From: a virus
IMG/VR virus record: IMGVR_UViG_3300025930_000003
Coordinates: 1-55,630 of that record
Strand: one strand, 5' to 3'
DNA length: 55,630 nucleotides
The notes under the pieces are model-generated. The model was given only the letters and a program-made list of their open reading frames with translations, was not told the origin of the DNA and ran no database searches. Shown in pieces: positions 7,044 to 17,167 of this stretch. Position 1 is the first letter of the stretch. The number at the start of each line of letters is the position of its first letter. The translations under genes and the position numbers were made by a program.

Positions 7044-10000
7044 GGAACTGCACTAGACTTTGCTTCATTTACTGCATTCTGCATCAAATAATCTGCTAAT
7101 CTATTCTGTGCAACTTCCTCTCCTTGAGATTTCTCCAGATAAGTAAGGTAGCGAATAAATCTAAGAGGAATAGTATCTGGATTAGGCATAGTCTGGTAGC
7201 TATTCTTCTTTATTTTTCCTAATTCAGCAATCAATCTTTCAGGATCACCGTCTGCTTTCTCAAATGCTTTATCTAAGAGTTTAGGTAATAATTCAACAGC
7301 TTCTCCTACATCTCCAGTCCTCTTAAACTTCTTCATATCATCAGGCCCAAATTGCCTTTGTCCCCAATCAGTTGATAAGTCTCTAATTGGATTGCCCGCG
7401 AGAGTATTATACACTCTAAGGTCGCGGAACTTATTTGCTCTCTCTATTTCATCTTTTCTCTCAGCAGAAACTTGTGCCATAATCATTCTAGAAGTCTGGA
7501 TATTGTCCTCTATAAACTTACCTATTGCATCTCCAACTAATTCTGGAGAAAATCCATTATCGTTAGATGATTTAGCTAGAGAGAAAGCTAAGTCTGCTGT
7601 ATCTGCTGCCGCGTCTAGAAGAATATTATTATACCATTGTGGCTTATTTCTGCCATACATAGTATCCATTACACCTTTTGATATATCACCTAACATTCCA
7701 GCATAACCAGAAGCTGCGGCTAATCCAGTTAATTTATAGAGTGATGCCATCTTTGTATCTTTTCCCTCTTCTTCACTAATAGCCTTTATCTCTTCCAATT
7801 TAGGAGTTTTCTCTTTTCTTCCTGTAATCGCTTCTACTAGTTTCGTAACAGCAGCACCACCAATTAGACCACCAACTGTAGCCATTAAAGCTGGATAAGG
7901 ATTCCCATTCTTTAATGGATTAACTACATGTTTCATGAAGTTGTTTGCTTTTTCTATGTTCCATCTAGCTAGAGATAGAACAGGAGAAAGCTGACCTTTC
8001 ATAGCTATAGAAGGTAATCCTCTAGGATCATAGGTTCCTTGAACAGAATCTACATATCGGGCAGATATTTTGTTAATATCTTCTGGAGTCAGTTCCGCTT
8101 TCTTCCAATCTATGTCTTTTCCAAAGTCATCAAACCACTTCTTTCCTTGTTTTCCTAGTTTGCCATTGTGGAACTGACTATGAAAATCTAAAGTAGTAAA
8201 TCTACCCATTCCAAATGCGGTAGCTCTAGTCATCTGTTCTAGGTAGTTTCTTCCTTGAACATCAGAAAGAATATCTCTTGTTCTCCTAAGAGTAGAAATT
8301 AAATCAGGACTCTCGTTCCATTCAAGGGAGTTCATATTTGTTCTATTTCTGCCTGTTTTGAAGGAGTCAGAGATATTCTGGGACATATTAGAGAAAGCAT
8401 CTATAGCAGATCTAATTGTCTGGATAGGATTTTGCTGATGCTGCATACCTAAAGTGAAGTTGGTAGTAAAATCTTTTATTCCAGTTAAAATACCCATTCT
8501 ACCAGCTCTAACATTTCCACCAAGGGCATTTAAAAATTGCTCTTCTTTTGGATTGATACCTGTAATATCATCATAGACGTTACTAACAGCTTCGTTTCCT
8601 TGATACTTCTTTATGTTCTCTAATAGGCCTTCTTTAGAGCCTATTGCATCATGATAAGCGAACCTTCTAGATACTCGTTCCATGTATCTATTAAGCCTGT
8701 TGAGTAGATTCTTTTCTCTCCATTCTGGAGGAATATTTAGAACTTCTGCCTTATCTATCTGGCTAAATTGCTTGGCTATATTGACCTTCTCTTTAGTAAA
8801 AGATCTAAGATATGCTTTAAGATCTTCTGCGGCCCTTTCTGGTGTTTTACCTTCTACTTTGGTTTGATAGTCTAAAAACTCCTGCTTATATTGTGCTGAT
8901 TTAGCAGAATCTGGCCTTTCTTGTAGTTCACCAATTACTTCATTAGAAGGTGTCTGAGGAAGAAAGTTCTTCTTTAGTCTATTCTTTGGTCCAATTCCTC
9001 TAGCAGTTTTATCAGTATCTACCAACTGCATTGCTTCATTTATCGCGTCCCTTATTTTAACTTCATTTTCTGTCAGATCAATATTTGGTTTCTTATCTTG
9101 AACATTATCAAACCATTGTCTTACATTCTGGAGTTCCTTTGTATCTTGTTTTAGATAGTCTGGAACATTTCTTATGTTGTCTATTAGAGAGCTTAGATTT
9201 GTCTGGTTTCTAATTTTCCTCAGAATACCATTTACGTATTTACCTCTATTTTCTGTTATCTTTTCAAAGAAGTCAGAGAAAGAGTCTTTTATTGATTTGT
9301 CTGGAATCTTATCTATTTCTGGCCTTAAACCAAATAGGTGCATTTCCCAAGGAGTTCTAGAAACTGGTAAAGTAGAAGGATCAATGTCATGTTTCTCTGC
9401 TACCATCTTTAGTTTTTGGGTAGTTTCATCCTCAGAAAATCTAGGCAACTTAGAACCTTCTTCCTCTGAATAGTAGTTACTATATTTTCCTCCAGTAGTA
9501 GAGGGACCATGATAATTTTTAGTAGTTCCCAGAACAGCATCTATAGCGAAAGCGAGTTCAGGATTCTGGTTATAGACTTCTGAACGATATTTAGGCCAAT
9601 TTTTCCAGATAACATCAGGATCATTTATTCCTCTTTCACCAAAATCTTCTAGATCATGTGTCTTAGAGAAGTCTATATCCATCAAATCTTCCCTTGTAAC
9701 TTCCTTCATTCCATCTTCATAGGAAATATGCTTCTTTGAATTTGTATGTTCTGGATATTGTTCTAGAAAGGCTTTCTTAACTTCTTTTGCTGTTTTAGTT
9801 ACATTAATTGAGCCATCTGATTCTCTAAGTAAATCTCTAAGATCATTAATATCAAATGTTCCAGTCCCAACAAAGTCAGATAGAAGCTTCTGATTATCTG
9901 GATCTTCTTGAAATTCAGTCCAATCTTCTTCTAGTTGCTTATCTATAGCTTCACCACTATATTTCTGTTTCCAAGCCTCTTGATATTGTGTTAGACCAGA

Positions 10001-13000
10001 ATCAGTAGAACCTTCTTTTGGATTAAGTCCTTTTATCCATTTCTCATAAGGAACATAATCTACCGCTTCCTTATCTTCAAATTTAGGTAATTTTCCTTCT
10101 TCTTCAGAGAATCTTTTACCAAGATTGGCTTCTCTTAAGTTAGAAGCAAGAGCAGATATTTTCCTTCTAAAATCTTCTGAACCAGCAGCAGGAATATATC
10201 CTCTTTCAACCATCATACCAATCATCTTGTCGCCAATAGGATCTTTTTTAGCAATAGCCTCTATAATCCTTTTGCCATGATACATTGGATCATTGTTAAA
10301 TGGAACTTTAGATTGATACTTAGTATGCAGGCCTTTCAGTATTGGCATCATAAACTTACCAATACCTTCTGCTTCTCTTTCCCAAGCATCATAGGTAGCA
10401 GCATATTCTTTATCAGAAATTTTAGGAAGATTTCCTTCTTCTTCAGAATATTTCCTACCTGACCTAAGTTCTTCAATTATCTTATCATTCAACTTAGTCC
10501 ATTGCTTACCTTCCTTAGATTCATGGTTAATAGCTTTGTATTCAGCCGCGAGCTTATTTAATTCGTCTGAGCCTAATTTATTCTTATATCGACCAAATAT
10601 AGTTTGTGCAGCCTCAGATACAGGAGTTCCTCCTAGTCCCTCATTCAACTCTGCATTTTCTACATCATATGGTTTTGTTACATTATGAATAGCATAAGAC
10701 ATTTCATCCATTACTTCATTTAAGGAATCTTCATTAGGTGTTTCACCCTCTTTAATTAGATACTCATTAGCTAATTTTTCTAATCTTTCATTATACTTTA
10801 TCTCTTCTAGTTTCTTTCCCATTGTATCTTCTACTCTTCTTTGCATCCTAGTAAGATTATGGATTCTGAAGTCACGATCTGAAATCATTTTCTTCCACTC
10901 TTCATGCTCTTTTCTAACCTTATCTAAAGGAGATTCTTCAGATTCAGAAAGCTTAGGAGTTTTAGCTGACAGATTCTTCTGTGCCTCAATCATTCTAGCA
11001 ATAGCACCTTTAAATTTAGCCTTATGTTCTTCTGTGCTTGCATGTCCAGAACCTAAAGAATCCCTAGTCTTATGGTAGGCTTTCTGTGTAGAACGATAGT
11101 CTTTCTTTGCAGAATCTAGTTCCTTTTTTAGATCTGCTAGTTCTTTATCTAGTGGTGAACTTTCATCTTCAGAAAGTTTAGGCTTATCTCGTTCAATAGT
11201 TAAAGAACTTTCTGTTGGATGAACTTCATAAGGAAATTCAACTGTTTTCGCCTCAGTTTCTAGATCTCTAAGTTGCTTTAATTGAGCTTCACTTAAACCA
11301 GACTTAGAAGCTTCTATCCATTTTCCTTTATAGTTTTGTCCAGTTGGACTCTTACCTACAGATTCAATCTTATAGACGTAAGACTTTAAATCAGGCTCAA
11401 TATCTTTATTACCTGTCATTCTAGCCCAATTGTTCTTATCAAATTCATTTATTCCAGCGTAACCTAGTTTCTGATAAATCTCATCTTTCTTTTTCTCAAA
11501 AGCTTCAAAGGCTTCTACTTTTTCTGGTTTAATAACTTTAATTCCAACTTTAGTTCTTACTTCTTTAGATGGTAGTTCTTTATCTAGTGGAGATTGTTCT
11601 GATTCTGCATTTTTATATGGTTTATATTTTCTTTCTGGAGAAGCATTATCATCCGGATATAAATTAGAAACTTTATCAGCAAGTTGCCTTGCTTTCTTAA
11701 AGGCTTTATTATATTCAGGTGAATCAATTCCATGATAAAGATAAGCATTTTCCATCTCTTGATGGGCTTCTTCTAACTTAACAAATAATTCTGCTCTATC
11801 CTGTTCAAAGTCTTTTTTACCTATCTCCCTATCTGTAGATTTACCATATTTATCTAAAGGAGATTCTTCAGATTCTGCATTTTTAGCTTCTGGATGAATA
11901 GCTGGAAAATCTTGTTTTGGTCTATTTTGAGACTCTAGAACAAGAGCATTATATCGCTTAGCTAAAGCTAATCTATTTGATCTTGCTCTTAAGTATTCAG
12001 GAGAATCCTCTCCAAAGATTTTCTTCATCTTCTTCTCCATAAAGACAGAAGCCTTAAAATCCTCATCCATTCTTTTTAAATTATCCCCAAGTTTATTTCT
12101 TTCCTCAATAAACTCTTCCTTTCCCATAGGAGGTTCAAATCCAGCATTTTCTTCTTCTGAGTATTTACCTTCTTCCTCTGAATAAACTTTAGGAGTTCTA
12201 GCTTCCTCTATAGTAGTTTTTTCTTCAGGAGGAGCAGTAACTTTAGGAGTATATCCTTTGCCAAAAGTCTCATGAAAAGGAGCATCATTGATAAGCTTAT
12301 TAGAAAGCAAACGAACAAAATCTTTAGATTCCGCATTACCATATTTAACTTTTACAGCAGACCAGAAGTCTTTTAAGAAAGCTTTAAATTTACCATCTCC
12401 ATCTGTTCTTAATACACGTCGAATAGCATCTTCACCAGTATGTGTAGCATACCATTCTCTTACAGAACCATTCTTTCCTTCCTTTTTCCTTGCTTTAGCC
12501 CATTCCTGATATTCAGTAGATTTCTCTACAGTTCTATCACCCTTTGTGACCATCTTCTTTTCCGCATCGGTTCCATGATTTATTAGATCCTCTCTGAATC
12601 CTTCAAAAATCTCGTGCGGTGTTGTATCAATAGTAGCTTTAGTTGGATGAATTAAAGCAATAGCTGTTTCTAGTCCTTCTCTTGGAAGCATTTCTCCTTT
12701 TGCTTCTACAGTTCCAACTACTTTGCCTTCTTTATCATAGATATTCTTTACTGGAACTTTTTTCTGAACGTCTATATTTCTAGTAATACCAAGGCGTTGA
12801 AACATCTTAAAAAGCCTATTAGTTGGCTTTAAAGTAAGTCCTTCTTTTTCTGCTCCTTTTATTAAAGGATCTTGTCTTTTAGCTGAGATTTCAGAAAGTT
12901 TAGATTCAGGTAAAGTTCCTTCTTCTTCACTATATAATCCACCCTCATTTAAGTCTGTATCTTCTCTTCTAGGATACTTTAGCTTATTTACATCTTCCTC

Positions 13001-14389
13001 TTTGCTTTCTAGCATTTTACTCTCTAGAGGAACATCTTCTTTTACCTGTTGTTGCTTAGCAATCTCATCAGCAACTTTAAGATCTTTCTCAGTCTGAGCT
13101 TGTTTAGCTGCGGCTTCTACTTCTTCAGCAGACAGTGGAACTTTAGCTTGTTCTTCTAGAGGGACTTCAGGTTCAGTAGTTAGCTTCTTCTCTTTAGGAA
13201 CCTTACCTTCTTTATATGATTTACCAAATTTCTCCGCATCAGCTTGAGCTTTCTCTTCTGCTAATCTAATCTGATGTTCTTGTTGATTCTTGTATTCATC
13301 TCTTAAAGCAGCTTTCTCATCCTCAGAAAGATTCTTAAACTCTTTCTCATAATTTAGATCATGATAGTCTGCTACAGCTTCATCTTCTTTATGATATTGT
13401 TCTGCTGTAGCTTCTGCTTCCGCTTTAGCTTTTGCTTCTTCCTCATCTAGTTTTGCTGCAAGCTTCTGCTCTTTTTCAACTCTCTTTTCTTGCTGCTTCA
13501 TTAGCCTAAGAGCTTGAGATTCTGTTTCTTTAGCCGCAGCCTTTTCTTCATATCCAGAAACTACAGGTTCAGTAGAAAGTGGAGATTTAGGTCTAATTGT
13601 AGTATCTGGCTCTTCAACAACTTCAGACTCTACATCTACAGCACCTTTTCTCTGTGCCTCTCTAGCACCCTTAAATTCTGGTTCTCTATAAACATTTGGA
13701 TGGAGTCCAATTTTCTTTGTCCATTGTCTAGGATCACTTAAGAGTCCACCACCTACAGTTTCAAGTCCTAAAATACCAAGAGCTTCTGGGTCACCTTGTA
13801 GGGCTTTAGTCCTAATATCTTTATCTGTTGCTAACCTTAAAGTTGGTTGAATAGCAGCATTTAGAGCTACATTTTTAAGAGCATTCAAATCAGCAGCGGG
13901 AACTGTTCTATAAGGTGTAATAAGTCCAGATAAAGCTCTACCAGCACCAGGTAATGCTTTAACACTAGAACCTAAAGTTGGCAAAGCAGAAGCAATTCCT
14001 CCTACAGTAGTAGCAACTGGGTGTTCTTGAACATCAGTCTCTAGCTGTTGAGATAGTTCTGGAGAAACTTCTTCAATAGCCTTTTTCTGTAACCAATGTG
14101 TTCCTAAAGAAGCAACAAGTCCAGTTCCTAAACCAGCAACTAATGAAGCACCACCAGTAAAAGGAGCTGCGGCAAGAGAACCTGCTACTAATCCAGCAGT
14201 TGTAGGTAATACTCCAGTTCCGAAACTTCTAGCTCCAGCAGCATAAGGATTACTCTTAGGTTTTATTACGCTTGGAGTAGTAGAAACATTAGCAGATTGA
14301 CCTTCTGCTTCATCTACTAAATCATATTCATCAGGATTTAATCCCTGATCTTTTAGCTTCTGTCTAGTTTGGTAGTCGTAGATTGGCAT
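7040..14389 (-). CDS. Giant internal virion / polyvalent protein, 2449 aa
   Basis: One ORF takes 13% of the genome. Residues 1-150 contain glycine/alanine-rich hydrophobic segments; about 230-480 is a charged E/K/A-rich rod. Residues ~480-1640 are short domains separated by a recurring acidic linker, either (Y/F)SEEEG-x-LP or ESEESPLDK. About 590-720 resembles a metallopeptidase domain with HEIFEGF in place of HExxH. The C-terminal third (1640-2449) is helical with a hydrophobic stretch near 2160-2185. The layout resembles large polyvalent proteins that are packaged and ejected with phage DNA. It is the last gene of the virion operon, where podoviruses place internal ejection proteins. Role inferred; the individual domains are not identified. 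Confidence 0.8.
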   Translation of the reverse strand: MPIYDYQTRQKLKDQGLNPDEYDLVDEAEGQSANVSTTPSVIKPKSNPYAAGARSFGTGVLPTTAGLVAGSLAAAPFTGGASLVAGLGTGLVASLGTHWLQKKAIEEVSPELSQQLETDVQEHPVATTVGGIASALPTLGSSVKALPGAGRALSGLITPYRTVPAADLNALKNVALNAAIQPTLRLATDKDIRTKALQGDPEALGILGLETVGGGLLSDPRQWTKKIGLHPNVYREPEFKGAREAQRKGAVDVESEVVEEPDTTIRPKSPLSTEPVVSGYEEKAAAKETESQALRLMKQQEKRVEKEQKLAAKLDEEEAKAKAEAEATAEQYHKEDEAVADYHDLNYEKEFKNLSEDEKAALRDEYKNQQEHQIRLAEEKAQADAEKFGKSYKEGKVPKEKKLTTEPEVPLEEQAKVPLSAEEVEAAAKQAQTEKDLKVADEIAKQQQVKEDVPLESKMLESKEEDVNKLKYPRREDTDLNEGGLYSEEEGTLPESKLSEISAKRQDPLIKGAEKEGLTLKPTNRLFKMFQRLGITRNIDVQKKVPVKNIYDKEGKVVGTVEAKGEMLPREGLETAIALIHPTKATIDTTPHEIFEGFREDLINHGTDAEKKMVTKGDRTVEKSTEYQEWAKARKKEGKNGSVREWYATHTGEDAIRRVLRTDGDGKFKAFLKDFWSAVKVKYGNAESKDFVRLLSNKLINDAPFHETFGKGYTPKVTAPPEEKTTIEEARTPKVYSEEEGKYSEEENAGFEPPMGKEEFIEERNKLGDNLKRMDEDFKASVFMEKKMKKIFGEDSPEYLRARSNRLALAKRYNALVLESQNRPKQDFPAIHPEAKNAESEESPLDKYGKSTDREIGKKDFEQDRAELFVKLEEAHQEMENAYLYHGIDSPEYNKAFKKARQLADKVSNLYPDDNASPERKYKPYKNAESEQSPLDKELPSKEVRTKVGIKVIKPEKVEAFEAFEKKKDEIYQKLGYAGINEFDKNNWARMTGNKDIEPDLKSYVYKIESVGKSPTGQNYKGKWIEASKSGLSEAQLKQLRDLETEAKTVEFPYEVHPTESSLTIERDKPKLSEDESSPLDKELADLKKELDSAKKDYRSTQKAYHKTRDSLGSGHASTEEHKAKFKGAIARMIEAQKNLSAKTPKLSESEESPLDKVRKEHEEWKKMISDRDFRIHNLTRMQRRVEDTMGKKLEEIKYNERLEKLANEYLIKEGETPNEDSLNEVMDEMSYAIHNVTKPYDVENAELNEGLGGTPVSEAAQTIFGRYKNKLGSDELNKLAAEYKAINHESKEGKQWTKLNDKIIEELRSGRKYSEEEGNLPKISDKEYAATYDAWEREAEGIGKFMMPILKGLHTKYQSKVPFNNDPMYHGKRIIEAIAKKDPIGDKMIGMMVERGYIPAAGSEDFRRKISALASNLREANLGKRFSEEEGKLPKFEDKEAVDYVPYEKWIKGLNPKEGSTDSGLTQYQEAWKQKYSGEAIDKQLEEDWTEFQEDPDNQKLLSDFVGTGTFDINDLRDLLRESDGSINVTKTAKEVKKAFLEQYPEHTNSKKHISYEDGMKEVTREDLMDIDFSKTHDLEDFGERGINDPDVIWKNWPKYRSEVYNQNPELAFAIDAVLGTTKNYHGPSTTGGKYSNYYSEEEGSKLPRFSEDETTQKLKMVAEKHDIDPSTLPVSRTPWEMHLFGLRPEIDKIPDKSIKDSFSDFFEKITENRGKYVNGILRKIRNQTNLSSLIDNIRNVPDYLKQDTKELQNVRQWFDNVQDKKPNIDLTENEVKIRDAINEAMQLVDTDKTARGIGPKNRLKKNFLPQTPSNEVIGELQERPDSAKSAQYKQEFLDYQTKVEGKTPERAAEDLKAYLRSFTKEKVNIAKQFSQIDKAEVLNIPPEWREKNLLNRLNRYMERVSRRFAYHDAIGSKEGLLENIKKYQGNEAVSNVYDDITGINPKEEQFLNALGGNVRAGRMGILTGIKDFTTNFTLGMQHQQNPIQTIRSAIDAFSNMSQNISDSFKTGRNRTNMNSLEWNESPDLISTLRRTRDILSDVQGRNYLEQMTRATAFGMGRFTTLDFHSQFHNGKLGKQGKKWFDDFGKDIDWKKAELTPEDINKISARYVDSVQGTYDPRGLPSIAMKGQLSPVLSLARWNIEKANNFMKHVVNPLKNGNPYPALMATVGGLIGGAAVTKLVEAITGRKEKTPKLEEIKAISEEEGKDTKMASLYKLTGLAAASGYAGMLGDISKGVMDTMYGRNKPQWYNNILLDAAADTADLAFSLAKSSNDNGFSPELVGDAIGKFIEDNIQTSRMIMAQVSAERKDEIERANKFRDLRVYNTLAGNPIRDLSTDWGQRQFGPDDMKKFKRTGDVGEAVELLPKLLDKAFEKADGDPERLIAELGKIKKNSYQTMPNPDTIPLRFIRYLTYLEKSQGEEVAQNRLADYLMQNAVNEAKSSAVP

Positions 14390-14390
14390 A

Positions 14391-15569
14391 TTAAGGTTTC
14401 TTTTTTCTTACCCAACCAACTCCAGGAACAAACTGCATATCTGGATTTACAGGGCCAGTAGAAGTAGGAGGAATTTCTCCCATTGGATTAGATAGTCTCT
14501 TTGCTTTAATTCTTTGAATGTCAGTTTCTGCTTGCTCTATTTTAGAGGGGCCAGAATAAAATGGCTTACCTGGATGTGCAATATCAACAATACTTTCTCC
14601 TTGAGAAGCAGGAAATAGTCTCTTTCTTAATTCATCATAATAATTCTGTTCAGCCATCCTAGGAATAATTTGCATTCTTTGTTGTTGTAAAAGAGGCTGT
14701 GCTTCTAGTTCTCCTCTAGCAGCTATATTTTTAAACTGTGATTCTCTTCCAGCAGTATCTAGATCGTTAGCTCTAGTAATATCACTTATATCTAAACCTT
14801 TTCTAGCTGTCTCATAACCTAGCATATTTTCAGCACCAAGTTTCTCCGCTCCAATTTTCTTTGCTGCAATTCTAGGTTCTGTTAGTGTATTACCGAACAT
14901 ATCTACATTTCTCTCTGTAGGAACAATACCTTCACCAGCAACTAAATCAACTCCAGATTCAGTTCTTTTCTTATTTATATCTAAAGGATCAATAGCTTGC
15001 CTTCTAGAAACCTCATTTTTGGTTCTAATAGCACCAAGTTGTTCTTCTTCACCTAGTTTCTGTCTAGTTTTTTCTGGGCCAACAGTTTTAAGATTTTCTA
15101 GTTCTGCATCTGTATCTATTTTATGTTGAGCAATAGATTTCTTTAGATCTAGTGGATCAATATTGAGTCTCTTTTGTAGCTCAGCATCATTAGCTAATGC
15201 ATTAAGAGCTTTTTGTCTCTCTAGAAGTGGCTTACTAAGCGCAGTCTCTCTTTCTACATCAAGAGGAATCTTAGCTTTTGTAGTTCTAAGTTCAGCCTTT
15301 TCTGCTTCTCTTGCTTCTTGTGCTCTAATATTTGCTCTATTAGCTTCTGATTGACCTTGGCCAGTATAATCTCTAGATTTATCTTTAACTCTATATTGTT
15401 GCGGCGGAGTTTCTATAATTCCACCAGCTTGTGTTGGCCCCTCAAATGGAACATTAGGAATTGGTTCAACTTCTCCAGTTCCAGCACCACCTAAAGCACC
15501 TAAAAGGATAGCACCTAGATCAATGTTACCTTTTCCTCTAGTTTGATATTGTCGATTTCTTGGAGGCAT
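14391..15569 (-). CDS. Probable internal virion protein, 392 aa
   Basis: Mostly charged helix, rich in A/E/K/R/Q, with a flexible Gly/Pro-rich start and end. It has internal pseudo-repeats: INIDPLDLKK near residue 136 and AIDPLDINKK near 191. No enzyme motif is seen. The length, composition and position next to the giant protein fit an ejection (internal core) protein or its chaperone. It ends 1 base before the giant ORF start, so the two are surely co-expressed. Confidence 0.65.
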   Translation of the reverse strand: MPPRNRQYQTRGKGNIDLGAILLGALGGAGTGEVEPIPNVPFEGPTQAGGIIETPPQQYRVKDKSRDYTGQGQSEANRANIRAQEAREAEKAELRTTKAKIPLDVERETALSKPLLERQKALNALANDAELQKRLNIDPLDLKKSIAQHKIDTDAELENLKTVGPEKTRQKLGEEEQLGAIRTKNEVSRRQAIDPLDINKKRTESGVDLVAGEGIVPTERNVDMFGNTLTEPRIAAKKIGAEKLGAENMLGYETARKGLDISDITRANDLDTAGRESQFKNIAARGELEAQPLLQQQRMQIIPRMAEQNYYDELRKRLFPASQGESIVDIAHPGKPFYSGPSKIEQAETDIQRIKAKRLSNPMGEIPPTSTGPVNPDMQFVPGVGWVRKKKP

Positions 15570-15573
15570 AGTT

Positions 15574-15936
15574 TTATTTTAGTTCAAAGTCAACCGAAGC
15601 AGATACAGGTTCATATCCAGGAAAGAATTTAGAGAAGTTGATAAAGATAAGTGGCAAATTAGAAACTTCAAATCTATGAAGAAATCCATAGGGAACAGAA
15701 AATGTCCTAAAGCAATGATACCATTTAGGTGTAAAAGATTGTTCTTTCTGATCTTTTTTCTCTCTTCTGAAAAAGGTAGTTTTTCCAAAGATATACATAA
15801 GTTCTATTCTCTCGTTTGGATGCGAATGTTCTTTTATTTTGTATCCTCTAGGACAATACCAAATCTCTACATACCTTCTCTTAAACTTAAAGAGCGGTAT
15901 TCCTATACACTGTTCATATCGGTGCACCAAGCTCAT
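15574..15936 (-). CDS. Cupin-like small protein, 120 aa
   Basis: A strand-rich protein with HSHPNERIELMYIFG near residues 37-51, the usual double-histidine start of a cupin barrel, and a second histidine near residue 87 (GFLHRFEV). It overlaps the previous gene by 23 bases. Cupin-like proteins of this size occur in phage virion clusters; the activity is unknown. Confidence 0.55.
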   Translation of the reverse strand: MSLVHRYEQCIGIPLFKFKRRYVEIWYCPRGYKIKEHSHPNERIELMYIFGKTTFFRREKKDQKEQSFTPKWYHCFRTFSVPYGFLHRFEVSNLPLIFINFSKFFPGYEPVSASVDFELK

Positions 15937-16360
15937 TGTGATGTGTATGATAGCTAATTTCTCTTAATTCCTGGGAAGCTTTCCTTCTAACATCTATTCC
16001 ATGAAGTATTTCTATTACAGCTAAAATAACTTCATTTCCATGTGTCCTTAAAATATCAGCATAATTCCTTTTCCACTCTTCTTTTGATTTTTCCATCAAG
16101 ACTGAATCCATATAAGTGTTAGATGCGGCCTTACATAGAGAATAAAGAATGTGCATATTCTGTAGATAGAAAGGATAGCTATAAACCATAGCTGCTAGCT
16201 CAAAAGTCTTTAGAATAAACTCTGAATCTGTCTTATCCCCATCAATAATATCATCTATAGCATGAACATAAACGCCATATCCAAGTATCCAGATATGTGC
16301 ATCTATATTGTGTCCAATATACTTAGCTATAAACTCTATATATGCTTTTCTGTAGTTCAT
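15914..16360 (-). CDS. Hypothetical helical protein, 148 aa
   Basis: All-helical, with an acidic DDIIDGD segment near residue 36 and many aromatic residues. It lies between two virion-module genes, with its start adjoining the stop of the upstream gene. The DDxxD-like string alone is too weak to call an isoprenoid-synthase fold. Function unknown. Confidence 0.6.
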   Translation of the reverse strand: MNYRKAYIEFIAKYIGHNIDAHIWILGYGVYVHAIDDIIDGDKTDSEFILKTFELAAMVYSYPFYLQNMHILYSLCKAASNTYMDSVLMEKSKEEWKRNYADILRTHGNEVILAVIEILHGIDVRRKASQELREISYHTHHNELGAPI

Positions 16361-17166
16361 TACACGCTAATATCAGGAGATGTCTCATTAATCCTATCTA
16401 GAATATCTCTTCTCTGGCTATTTATATCTTGCTGCTGACCAACTAAACCAGCACTTGTTCCCATTATTCCAGAAGCAGCACCAACAGCTTGGTTTTGTGT
16501 ATCTTTTACTCCTGCAAAATTAGTTAAACCAGTATTTGTTGGGCCTTTACCTAAAGCTATATTAGCTGTATTAAAGGTTCCAGAAGCAGGAGCAAGAAAG
16601 CCAGATGCGGTATTAATTGCTTGACCAAGTGCATCTCTTCTTTTCTGCTGTTCATTACCAAATGAAAGTGCATTAGCTACTGTCCTAGTAGAGCTTGGAG
16701 TAGTAAGATTTCCAGATCGAGCATTTTCTTGTGAAACAAGTCTTTCAGCTTCTGGGTTCGCATCTGACAAGTTAATGGAACCTAACAGTTCACCTAATTT
16801 AGCCGCACCAGCTTCTCTTGTTTTGTAGTATTCTGGATTAACTGATCTATCTAAATCAGATAGATTCCTTACAGTATCTCCACCGGCTCCTTTTAATATA
16901 TCTGCATCTGTTCTAGCTGTTGCTTCTCTAGATATTCTATCGGCTCCAGCACCAGCAGTTGCTAATCTAGGAGCGAACTTTTCATAGAGAGAAGTCAATA
17001 ATTCTTGATACTGTGGTGCTATCTCTTGTTGTGTTGCAAGTTCTGATCTAGCCTGTGGCGCAAGTTGAGCATTAACCGTATTCATGTAAGCTGGCAAGTT
17101 CTGTATTACGTTATTAATAACGTCAGAACTTAAACCAGTGCCACTTTGAGCTTTTGGATCAGCCAT
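16360..17166 (-). CDS. Internal virion protein candidate, 268 aa
   Basis: Low in aromatic residues, rich in A/G/N/Q/S, with a glycine-rich C-terminal third (VGAASGIMGTSAGLVGQQQD). This composition is typical of podovirus ejection proteins of the T7 gp14 kind. It sits in the T7-like order after the tail-tube genes and a GNAT-like gene and before the large internal proteins. Role inferred from order and composition. Confidence 0.65.
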   Translation of the reverse strand: MADPKAQSGTGLSSDVINNVIQNLPAYMNTVNAQLAPQARSELATQQEIAPQYQELLTSLYEKFAPRLATAGAGADRISREATARTDADILKGAGGDTVRNLSDLDRSVNPEYYKTREAGAAKLGELLGSINLSDANPEAERLVSQENARSGNLTTPSSTRTVANALSFGNEQQKRRDALGQAINTASGFLAPASGTFNTANIALGKGPTNTGLTNFAGVKDTQNQAVGAASGIMGTSAGLVGQQQDINSQRRDILDRINETSPDISV

Positions 17167-17167
17167 A

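Noticed and set aside
15914-16360. DDIIDGD as an isoprenoid synthase motif
   Set aside because: A single acidic string without the second motif or suitable length is not evidence for that fold.
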